From positions 539,339 to 603,338 of the forward strand of contig NW_015971547.1 of NCBI RefSeq assembly GCF_000182565.1: a stretch of 64,000 bases of DNA, in the 5' to 3' direction. Shown here one piece after another: positions 25,060 through 33,946 of this stretch. The notes beneath the pieces were generated by a model. It was given only the letters and a program-made list of their open reading frames with translations. It was not told where the DNA came from and did no database searches. The DNA comes from Spizellomyces punctatus DAOM BR117. Lineage: Eukaryota > Chytridiomycota > Chytridiomycetes > Spizellomycetales > Spizellomycetaceae. Each line of letters begins with the position of its first letter. Positions within the stretch are counted from its first letter, which is position 1. A program made the translations under genes and the position numbers.

Positions 25060-26478
25060 TTAGGTTGTTGGCAATGTCAACTTGTTTTCAATTGCCAACT
25101 TCGCGCAACGTTTTCTGATAGCGTGAGGAGCCCGTCGCAGCAGCAACCCCAGCTCGGTATATTTTAACCCAAGTTGGGCGACAGATTCTATCAATTCCTG
25201 ATCATCTTGCGCGGTCCACGGTAGTTTTCCCTTCCTGAACCGTGGTTCTATGATCAACCATCGTTCATGTAAATCTTTTGATGTTCGATTGGGAAAGAAT
25301 TCCCTTGCAATGAAGGCCCAGTGCCGGCCATGGTCATCTATGGCGTTCAGCAATTGGGCGTCGTCAGCCGAGGTCCACAATGCAGGGTACTTCACTCGAT
25401 GTATGGAGGAATAATAATGAGTTCGTACGGCTTCAGTAGTGCGGTTCGGAAGAAACTCCCTCCTGATTTTTGGAAAGTTGTCACCCCACTTCTCGAGTCC
25501 CTTGATAAACTTCTCGTGCTCCGCCTGAGACCATCTCCCTCGACTCAGCGTAGGAGTTATTTTTTTCCATCGTGCACAAATCTGCGCCGGTGTCCGCCTG
25601 GGGAGAAGATCCTGCGAAATACGAATCCAGACCCTTCCTGTTTGCACGTAGCGGTCATAGCCCTTCAACACGAGTTCATCTTCTTCATTTGACCATGCTC
25701 TCTTCTTCATTCCATCCGGAATGCACAAAACTCTCCACCAACGCGCGAAGACCTCCTTCACAGATCTACCCGGAAAGTCACGGACTATAATATGCCATTT
25801 GTTTCCATAGTCGTAATAGGCCCGTCGCAATCGGGCATCCTCCTCTGCAGTGAAAGGGGTAAGACGGCGATAGGTTCCTTTTTGATTGGGTGTTTCAGAA
25901 AGCACTTTTATCGCTTTCTTGGTGGCCTGTACTAATTTTTCTTGCTTAGATCCAGGCCTCGCACCTTCTGCATCGTTATTCACCGCAGACACTAGCTCAG
26001 GCTTCCACCGATATCTATACCGGTTATGGATCTGTCCAGTGTGACGTACTTCGAGTTTTTTCGATGCAGCCGCGAAAGCGTCAAGCGTATTTGTTTGAAG
26101 TTCGTTGAGAATGACAGTGTCCTCTTCGCTATCCCATCTGCCGTACTTCCGCGCTGTTTTCAACGAGCGAACCCATCGCTGCTTAATCTGCGGCTTCGTA
26201 CGGTGAGGTAATGTTTGTTGAATTCTTGTCCAATCTTCACCCCATAATTTTAAGCCCTCTAGTAGTTTATTGTCATCTTCGGATGTCCATAGTCGTTTTC
26301 GTTTCGCAACAAAGAGTGTGGCAATGTCGTCTACCGTGGCCGAAGCATACGATGTTTTGGATGTTCCTTCTCCTTCTCTGATTGATGACTCAGTATGTAA
26401 AAGCCTTTCGTGTGGTCCTTCAGCGTGCATAAACAAAATACATAAAATGTTCGTCTCTGTCTCCGCGTAAAGTACCAT
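25060..26478 (-). CDS. Seven-repeat Myb/SANT DNA-binding protein, intronless
   Basis: A single uninterrupted 472-residue frame, likely a nuclear DNA-binding transcription factor. Seven Myb/SANT repeats can be read in order, each with spaced tryptophan or aromatic residues: RLWTSEDDNKLLEGLKLWG; GRWDSEEDTVILNEL; TPFTAEEDARLRRAYYDYG; RAWSNEEDELVLKGYDRY; GRWSQAEHEKFIKGLEKWG; ALWTSADDAQLLNAIDDHG; LPWTAQDDQELIESVAQLG. Several end with the R-T-x-x-(E/Q)-(V/I)-x-x-(H/R)-(W/Y) recognition-helix pattern. The first ~60 residues are unlike the rest; translation may start at ATG 26478 or ATG 26430. It lacks introns in an intron-dense neighbourhood. Relationship to Bas1, Reb1 or SNAPc190-type proteins cannot be settled by eye. 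Target genes are unknown. Confidence 0.8.
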   Translation of the reverse strand: MVLYAETETNILCILFMHAEGPHERLLHTESSIREGEGTSKTSYASATVDDIATLFVAKRKRLWTSEDDNKLLEGLKLWGEDWTRIQQTLPHRTKPQIKQRWVRSLKTARKYGRWDSEEDTVILNELQTNTLDAFAAASKKLEVRHTGQIHNRYRYRWKPELVSAVNNDAEGARPGSKQEKLVQATKKAIKVLSETPNQKGTYRRLTPFTAEEDARLRRAYYDYGNKWHIIVRDFPGRSVKEVFARWWRVLCIPDGMKKRAWSNEEDELVLKGYDRYVQTGRVWIRISQDLLPRRTPAQICARWKKITPTLSRGRWSQAEHEKFIKGLEKWGDNFPKIRREFLPNRTTEAVRTHYYSSIHRVKYPALWTSADDAQLLNAIDDHGRHWAFIAREFFPNRTSKDLHERWLIIEPRFRKGKLPWTAQDDQELIESVAQLGLKYTELGLLLRRAPHAIRKRCAKLAIENKLTLPTT

Positions 26479-26917
26479 GTACTGTACCTTCTAATGTCCA
26501 CAAATACCGGAAAGACGGAAAGCTATCTCCGCGCAGTGCGGTACTAAGACAGCGCAAGAATCTGCTCATAGGATTGGCTACAAATTGCGCTGGAGCATTG
26601 ATGGCGGAAAGCGTAGCGCAGAAGTGGTCACTTCAGAAAGATTACGTAAACAACTGGTACTGTAACTCACGCGCTGTGGCTCTCATCTGCATTGGAGATG
26701 ACTGGCCTTGTAATAATCACATCTATAGCAAAGCGGATGGATTTACCCACTTTCGACACTGTAGCTTTTTTATTCAAGCCTTGCCAGAGAAAGGCAGAGA
26801 ACGTACTGTTAAAACACAGATATGACCTCGGTCGAAGGAAAATGGACACGATCCAAAATAGTATCTACATGTTGCTTCAAAGTGCACGCATAAACTATAC
26901 AGCAGTGGCGACCCTGT
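26479..26917. other. Myb upstream region and TAF12 3' flank
   Basis: 439 bp lying upstream of the minus-strand Myb gene and downstream of the TAF12 stop at 26918. No coding evidence; presumed Myb promoter and TAF12 3' UTR. Confidence 0.3.
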
Positions 26918-28291
26918 TCAACTGCGCCTTTTTTCCTTTGCTTTATCCTTTCCCTTCGCCGCGATCTTTTTGACACCTCCTGCCCCCTGGTGCATGTGCT
27001 TCCCACGTCCAGCTTCGCGAATTGCTTCCCGCACTTTTTGCATTCTAGCAATGTGTTGACGGGTTTTCTCTGTATCTGTGAGTGTGTCTTTCTCGCCGGA
27101 AGGCTCTTCCCTGTCATCTCGGTCACGTGTATCGGTGCCAAAGCCCGGAACGCGAATACCCCAGTCTTGTTCTAGAAGTAAACTCGTATAAGAGGGGTGG
27201 CGATGATGGTAACATTATGCATAAAGCACAAGGCAGGAGCCTGTACATACCCAGTGGTATTCTTGCATCCCGCACGGCGACTGAATCCGAGCCCCGATGC
27301 CGTGCCAACTTGCATGCTTTTTCGGTTACCCGTGCAATGAAGTCATTGGCAATCTCCAGCATCATCTATTGTCATTCGAGTGATGATGAGATGTGGAAGT
27401 TACGTTGAAGGTGCATGCAGAAGTCACACCTCTTCGACATCATTTTCCAACCTCTGCAATGGATCCACCTGAGCCACCATATGCCGTATCCTGTCTTTCG
27501 TCAATATTGGTAGAGTACTGGGATCAACAGGGGGCATAGTGGGTCGTGTGGATAGTCCCGCTGCTCCAGGAAGCATAGGGGGTCGAGAGGATGCTGCTTG
27601 CAAGTTTGCCGACAGACTTGAGATGATTGAGGAATGCATGTTACGAGCCGTGTTGGGAGTTTGACGGTTATGTTGGGTGCTTGCCGCGCCTAAATTGGTT
27701 CCTTTTGTTAGCCCTCTATCCCCACCAGTAGGATATAATTGCTGTCAACAGTTGCTCACCTGTCACTATAGACCCTGCTGCATTCTCCAACCCTGGAACT
27801 GCACTTGATATGCTGGCCTGTCTTTGAAAATCGGGAGGATTCTGGGGGGAGGCAACAGGTGTGGCGCCGGGAGTAGATGAAGGGGTTGCTCCTGGTAGAC
27901 CGGTAGCAGCAGGGTTCCCGTTGGGAGACGCTACGTTGTATTGGTTCATGTAATAATGCAGAGCCGCCAAGTAGGTTGGATATTGTGGGTGACCGGGCTG
28001 GTAGTGAAAAACGTTTCCGGCGGCAGTCGTTGCTGTGGTTGGCGAGTTGGGAAGAGACACAGCGACGGCAAGTGGGGAGGAGGAATATTGGGGTACAGAC
28101 TGTGAACGAAGAAGCGGCGCTGGTCGCACTGCAGGAGAGCCTGCCATCGTACTCGGCGGAAGCACAGGGGACGCAAATGTGGCAGATGATGTGGATGTCG
28201 TGTCTGATGCACTGCTAGGAATGCGAGCCATCGAAACACCACGCCCTCTTCCTCTACCACGACCTCTTCCCGAGTGTGGCGTGTCGGACAT
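26918..28291 (-). CDS. TAF12: TFIID/SAGA subunit TAF12
   Basis: Histone-fold subunit shared by TFIID and SAGA that pairs with TAF4/Ada1; 386 residues. Exons: 28291-27760, 27689-27430, 27365-27251, 27171-26918. The N-terminal ~230 residues are low-complexity: an RG-rich start (RGRGRGRGRG), then Ser/Pro/Gln/Ala-rich sequence. The fold begins at ILTKDRIRHMVAQVDP, continues LENDVEEMMLEIANDFIARV, TEKACKLARHRGSDSVAVRD and LEQDWGIRVPGFG, and ends with a basic tail. An intron after LENDVEE and another inside LE|Q join the pieces exactly as in the family. The substitution ARIP before LEQDW, where relatives have VQLH, is unusual and could reflect a slightly different splice site. Confidence 0.95.
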
Positions 28292-28602
28292 TGTTTAGTT
28301 CAGTCTGCACAAGGAAGGAGCAAGCCCAACCAGAGATCGCCTATCGAAGCCTCTGGCTAACGAAAGTGAAGTGTAGGTTCACGCCTTTTCTCGCAATTGG
28401 CATTAGTATGCTTATATGGTGTCTATCATGCTCTCCCCGGCCGCAAATGGTGCAGGTATTCTTATCGTTTTCAAGAAATGGCAGAGGAGGAAGATCTAAT
28501 AGTGCATCCTACTAGGCCTATTCAGCAACGCGAGCTTCCAAGATCCTTGTTGCCATGACAGGCTGCTGACACAACCCAGTGCTCCGATCTTCCCAGCGTG
28601 CG
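28292..28602. promoter_or_regulatory. Head-to-head region TAF12 / hypothetical gene
   Basis: About 311 bp between the TAF12 ATG (minus) and the first ATG of the plus-strand hypothetical gene. No recognised motif; a shared promoter is inferred from orientation. Confidence 0.3.
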
Positions 28603-29766
28603 ATGGCTTTATGCTTTTTGTCCTCCCCATCGTCTTACGGGATTAGTTTGTGTGCTTTTCCTAATCTTTACTTGACTGAAGCAACGGGCATGATTAGGAC
28701 ACCGAGCGATGCGATAGGATCCTGGGCAGAACCTGAAAGTGATATCGACAGTTACGCGGGAAACAGGTTGGATGTGCCGTCACTGAAACCCTCAATGAGG
28801 AGGTATGGTGTAGCGTACTTACAGTACAATAGTGCTTCCTCCACTATTACAGATGTGGATACATGCACGATCGATTCTTGCGGAATGGCGAGTACAGGGT
28901 CGTCTGTGCCGATTACCCCCCGCGGTCCGATAAGCGTTCTCCCACAGTTCTCATTTCCTTTACCTCCTTTGCTATGCCCGGTATCCCATAGCCCAATCCA
29001 ATTTCATGACCATACCGTGGGTTACAAGGTATTGATGGAAAGCGATCGAGTCTCCCGTTATGAACTCTGTGAAACTTGTGTCAGTCCGTGCAATGCTCAG
29101 CACACAAATGAAGGCATGGCAGCAACCTCACAAGCTTTGAATTTAATGGAGGACTTTTGGACTCGTTATCAAGGAAAGCTGGTTGGGTCTTCAAGCAGCT
29201 TGTTAGAGCCTTTTTCTTCAAGTCACCCACAATGCGTCGAGGATTTCTTTGCCTCGCGGAACGTGATCATGGTAGACGAATTTGGGGCAGCTTTTGACGA
29301 TTTGGGGTTTCCAAGTAACTCGGTGCAAGGTCTTCAATCCCGTGCGTCTGTGTCATTGCCAAGTCCTAGTAATCTTAAAAGGAGACAAGCCAAACGTAGT
29401 CCCACTTACCCTTTACGCAACGTCACCGCGAACCACTTCTCGCACGAGCACACGCAGCAGCAGCCTAAACGTGGGAAATTTTGGGCTACTGTCAAGGATC
29501 TAATAACCCGGGGACGTTGCACAGGCGCGGACTCACAGGATGTCGCTTTCAGTGACGTTTGGACCGATCAACTTGTGATAAGCGATGAGGGACGTCCATC
29601 ACTGGAAATCCGACCTCTAATGAAGCATGAACGACTATTGGGAATGGTGGAAGCAGGTGGTCACTACTTTGATGTGGAGACAGCACTTCGAAGGAGTCCG
29701 CTTAGGATCACAATGCTGGGCAAGCGTGCCTATAGATCTTTACCTCTGCCGCATCTGATGGTTTGA
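28603..29766 (+). CDS. Hypothetical protein, intronless
   Basis: An open frame of 387 residues from ATG 28603 to TGA 29764-29766; no family recognised. Composition is protein-like: a Ser/Pro-rich first half, and a Cys-containing stretch near residues 160-175 (ELCETCVSPCNAQH) that could bind metal but lacks a known spacing. A second-half segment carries DFFASRNVIMVDEFGAAFDD and a basic run NLKRRQAKRSP. A later start at the methionine of MIRTPSDAIG is possible. No introns, unlike most neighbours. No signal peptide or membrane span is convincing. It could be a lineage-specific gene. That it is expressed is inferred only from length and absence of stops. Confidence 0.55.
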   Translation: MALCFLSSPSSYGISLCAFPNLYLTEATGMIRTPSDAIGSWAEPESDIDSYAGNRLDVPSLKPSMRRYGVAYLQYNSASSTITDVDTCTIDSCGMASTGSSVPITPRGPISVLPQFSFPLPPLLCPVSHSPIQFHDHTVGYKVLMESDRVSRYELCETCVSPCNAQHTNEGMAATSQALNLMEDFWTRYQGKLVGSSSSLLEPFSSSHPQCVEDFFASRNVIMVDEFGAAFDDLGFPSNSVQGLQSRASVSLPSPSNLKRRQAKRSPTYPLRNVTANHFSHEHTQQQPKRGKFWATVKDLITRGRCTGADSQDVAFSDVWTDQLVISDEGRPSLEIRPLMKHERLLGMVEAGGHYFDVETALRRSPLRITMLGKRAYRSLPLPHLMV

Positions 29767-29957
29767 CAAACGCTTTTACCTATTCATACAGACTCGTCTG
29801 GTCCTCAAAAGACCGCAAAAATGGATCGGACAATGGACGTGTAGCTCAGCATAGCACATTATAATACGCATTAGAGTTAGTTTTTTAGCAGTGAAAGTCG
29901 AAATAGAAAAAATGGTGGTTTAGAACATCCCAATTGCGTTTATTAGAAAGTGAACAA

Positions 29958-30795
29958 TTACACAAGAGCTAACAGAGCGGAACGAGAACGGCGCAAAAGA
30001 AAAGAAAACAGCCGACAGTCAGTAACGAATACGAGGATCCGTGGAACTGTGTCATCACCTCACCTTCGTATGGGACAGGGCTGATGGTCGTAGGGCGGTT
30101 GTTTTTGGTGGACACATGGTGGGCCTTGGTGGGACCAACGGGCTGGCGCTTCAAGTTGAAAGAGACTAGGGGGCAAAACCTCTTAGCATCCATTCGAGTG
30201 GTTCACAATGTAATACGATCCGTCATCTTCAATTCGACACATACCACCCTTCTCTTTGGCTTCCTTCTTGGCAGCAGCATTAGCCTTAACCCGACGCAAG
30301 AAATCCAATCGGCAGTTGGAGTGCTTGATGTGTTCGACACGGATGTTGACACGTTTCTCAATGTAGCGGTTTCCAACCTGCTTGTTGATAATGATACCAA
30401 CGGAGCTCTTGGTAACATTGTAGATGATACCAGTTTTGCTATAAATGAGTAGTAAGCCACAACCGAACATCCACCTTCCCTCCTCCAACTGCGAAAACAA
30501 GTGGAAACTCGTACCCGTGGTAGAACTTGTGGGGCATACCCTTGTGGATCGCACCATTCGCCTTGATGTCGACGATGTCACCAACCTTGTAAGTCTTAAG
30601 ATAGGTAGACAACTTGACGGGACCCTTCGCCCGGAAGTCCCGAGAGAAAAGGTGCCTAGTCCGCGCCCTGAGACCTATTGGAGCAAGATTTTCCCCAAGT
30701 TCAGTTCCAATCCCTCGCCCAAAATCATCCCAATAAACGCAGAAACGTGCTCTCTTCCGCCAAAACACAATCCACTAACCGAATGAGTGAGGCAT
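29958..30795 (-). CDS. RPL21: 60S ribosomal protein L21 (eL21)
   Basis: Large-subunit protein eL21, 160 residues, the usual length. Exons: 30795-30780 (16 nt), 30674-30515, 30438-30245, 30165-30064, 29968-29958 (11 nt). Conserved blocks: [99 protein letters not shown] and a C-terminal PYEALV. The last exon codes only for the final residues and the stop. It was placed because PYE must be followed by a few hydrophobic residues, and phase fits exactly. All introns are GT-AG, 76-105 nt. The upstream region contains two TCACGTG motifs. Confidence 0.95.
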
Positions 30796-31248
30796 TGTGG
30801 ATCACCTAAATCGACAACGTTTGTCAGCTTTCTTGGGTCATTCCAAGCCCGCAAAATCGCGACATGACGTTCCCCGCCACGCATTCGTCCTCGACATTGG
30901 CACATACCTGAATCAAAGGGATGTTCTCGAACCAAGTAATGACTCGGTTATTAACGAGCTCGAGACAGGAAAAAAAGGAAAAGTTCGTTGCCTGCCCGCA
31001 GCGTTGCGAAGAAAACTTATTGTCACGTGGAAGATATCACGTGTAGCATGAATATTCTGCAATATAACCTTTTTGGGGATTCTTACGATATCAACCGCAG
31101 AACTCACAGAGCATCGGAAGTGCCCGGTGTTTTAACCGCTTTGACACCCCATTTTCTCATCTCCCCCGAACCTCATTGGCTTGCTGCGAGAAACGGATGA
31201 GCACTGGCCCGCTAACGTTTGGGATATTATAACTTTGATCGGATAGGC
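30796..31248. promoter_or_regulatory. Head-to-head RPL21 / SCT1 region with tandem TCACGTG
   Basis: 453 bp between two divergent ATGs. TCACGTG occurs at 31023-31029 and again at 31037-31043 in the same orientation, 14 bp apart. This is an E-box (CACGTG) pair as bound by bHLH factors in fungi. Function is inferred; no other gene is visible here. Confidence 0.45.
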
Positions 31249-33661
31249 ATGTTCTCGATTTACGAGTTGCTTGTGGCCTTCTTCTCTCTCGCCCTTCGGG
31301 GTTTCTTTCGGGAGGTGAAGAGTCGCGGCTCCCACAAAATTCCACCCAGCGGTCCGGTTATTTTTTGCGTCGCACCTCATGCCAACCAGTTTGTTGACCC
31401 TCTCATGCTCCTTACCAACTGTGGACGCCGTGTTGGATTTCTGGCCGCGAAGAAGAGCATGGACAAGCCACATATTGGCATCCCAGCCCGGATCATGGGA
31501 GCGAGTGAGTACAGTGCAGCTTGACTCTACTGTCACATGCAAGCGAAGAATGAAACTCTGACTAATATGAATGATGGAATAGTCCCAGTTGTCCGACCTC
31601 AGGATTTGGTGAAAGCCGGCAAAGGCAAGATATACATGGATACGGAAAATCCCTTGATTTTGAAAGGCATTGACAGTATGTTGTTCTATTATCATTTGTT
31701 AAGCAGTTTAGTTCTTTTAACGGTGCTTTTGCTTTTAGCCGAATTCACGCGGGTGCTCCACTTCCGGGCGTTGATCAAACTCCCACAAGAGGCTGGCGCG
31801 TTTGAAGTTGTTGAGGTTCTTTCAGACACGGAAGTCAAAATCAAACGTGCGGTGGAGGGCAAAGAAGCGGTGGCCCTCCTTTCATCGGAGGGCGGGACGT
31901 CGTATAAAGTGATCCCGCATGTAGATCAAGCAGATATGTTTAACGCCGTAACGGAGCGATTGGAAAGGGGAGATTGTGTTGGAATCTTTCCAGAAGGAGG
32001 TTCTCATGATCGGCCGGAACTTCTACCTCTAAAAGCGGGTGTTACAATAATGGCCCTCGGAGCAATGTACAAAAATCCTGACCTCAACGTCCAAATTGTA
32101 CCCGTTGGGTTGAATTATTTCCATGCTGACAAGGTAGGGATCGGATTGCAAAGCTGCCTCCGGTTGCAATCTCGTCATTTGTCACTGACTGATAAATTGT
32201 AGTTCCGATCTCGTGCCGTCATCGAATTCGGAGATCCAATCCAGGTCCCCAGTGAATTAGTGGCACAATATGGCAAAGGCGGTCCGGAGAAGCGTGCAGC
32301 CTGTGCGATTCTATTAGACACCATTTACACAAGTCTAAAGGCTATTACCACAACGGCCCCCGATTATGATACGTTGATGGTGTGTCCCTCATTCCCCATT
32401 GTCGAATGTATTCATTCGTTTGGTACTGATCTTGTTGAGCAGGTAATCCAAGCGGCCAGGCGCCTGTACAAACCCCCGCACAAGCGTCTCAACCTGGATC
32501 AAACTCTGCTACTGTCTCGTCGTTTTACTGAAGTACGTCTTCCACATGCGGTGCAAGATGATTTAAAGTATGTGATTTACAGTTGAGGCTCGCAGGGCTA
32601 CCTGAAATACAGAAATGACCCACGCGTTCAAGATCTCACTGGTCGCGTTCTTGAGTATAATCGTCTTCTCTCTTATTACGGCATTCGGGACCATCAAGTC
32701 CAGCGAACAGCTGTTGGACGTTTATGGGCTTTGAGTCGGTTGCTGGCTCGTGTCATCGAACTTCTTGTTTTCGCATTTTTTGGGCTTCCAGGGTATGAGG
32801 TGCACAGGTTTTGGGAAGTGAATCTGTGTTTCTGACCCCCTATTGTAGTCTCGTTCTTACAGCTCCTATCTGGCATACTGCCAGACGCGTTGCGGCTGCT
32901 AAGATGGTTGGTAAGTATCCGTAGTCAGTTGTACAACACCGGCAATAGCATTTGAAAGATCTCGCTGTAACCAATCGTCTACTACAGAGGCAAAGGCAGG
33001 GTCCAGCGTCAAAATTTGGGGCAAAGACGTTGTTGCAACGTGGAAGGTGCTAACGGCCGTGTTCTTGATTCCTGTGTTCTGGTTCTTGTACACGGTAAGT
33101 TTCATCGACCAAGAGACTCTTCCCTCATGTCCGTTATCCTTGGCTCACCTGCCAGCTCTATAGTTGACGTCATTCCTGGTGTCATATTTCATTCTTGATC
33201 TTGGTCGTCGTCCCAGTTTGATAGTCACTGCTGTCATTGCGACCGCCATTCCGCTCCTCACCTGGGCAACAATTCATTGTTACGACCATGGCGCCGACAT
33301 CTTCAAATCCCTTCGGCCACTTTGGATGGCTGTGGTGGCGGGATCCTCGGCTCAACCCCTTCGTGATATGCGGCAGGATTTGGCGGAGCGCATTGCGAGG
33401 GGAATTGACGAATTGGGCCCGGAATTATATGGACCCGACTTTCACAGTACACGTATCGTCAGGGCGGAGGACGTTGACTATGGTTTGCGGTTGTCACAAA
33501 AGCTGCGGAGGGGAGAAGGTTTCCAAACACAGGATTTCCGATGGGATGAAGTGGATGAGCGCGAGTTTTCTGATGACGTATTTCTGTTCAAAGACGAAAC
33601 ACGGGGTGTTGTTCAGGGCGTATGGGGGGATGTTAGGCAGAGACGAGCTCGCTCGCTGTAG
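31249..33661 (+). CDS. SCT1: Glycerol-3-phosphate/DHAP O-acyltransferase (SCT1/GPT2 type)
   Basis: ER membrane enzyme that acylates glycerol-3-phosphate (or DHAP) at sn-1, the first step of phospholipid and triacylglycerol synthesis; 624 residues. Exons: 31249-31504, 31583-31675, 31739-32133, 32203-32379, 32443-32532, 32596-32792, 32849-32910, 32988-33094, 33164-33661. It has the PlsC-type catalytic block APHANQFVDP, the block GIPARIMGAIPVVRPQD, and the substrate-binding block FPEGGSHDRPELLPLKAG. It continues with PVGLNYFHADKFRSRAV and APDYDTLMVIQAARRLYKP as in yeast Sct1/Gpt2. Hydrophobic segments lie at the N-terminus and in the last third (LLARVIELLVFAFFGLPG, VLTAVFLIPVFWFLYT, LIVTAVIATAIPLLTWA). 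The C-terminus is shorter than in yeast. ATG 31249 is the first ATG in frame. Substrate preference cannot be read from sequence. Confidence 0.94.
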
Positions 33662-33946
33662 CCAAGCTGGGCAGAGGGTTAGCTGTTTACGGATGCTAGT
33701 CAAAACGTTCTGATACTTGGGAGGAGATAGTGAAGCGGATACTTCATCTGAAGCTAGAGTATGCATGTCCCAACCGTATTCATATCCTCCCAATGCAATA
33801 TTCATAAAATCTTCTCGTTGTGCTCGAGTGCTGATGGAGGTCGTTAGAACATTTTATGGCTGTTATTTTGCCAATAATATTTACAATAGTGTTTGACAGG
33901 GCCTAAAGTAGAATTTCCTCCCCGACAAATTAGAGTATACTAATAT

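Noticed and set aside
29845-29870. A-box-like TAGCTCAGCATAG suggesting a tRNA
   Set aside because: No B-box or pairing acceptor stem follows within tRNA distance.
31219-31248. Upstream extension of the SCT1-type gene
   Set aside because: It would begin at TTG; the first in-frame ATG is 31249.
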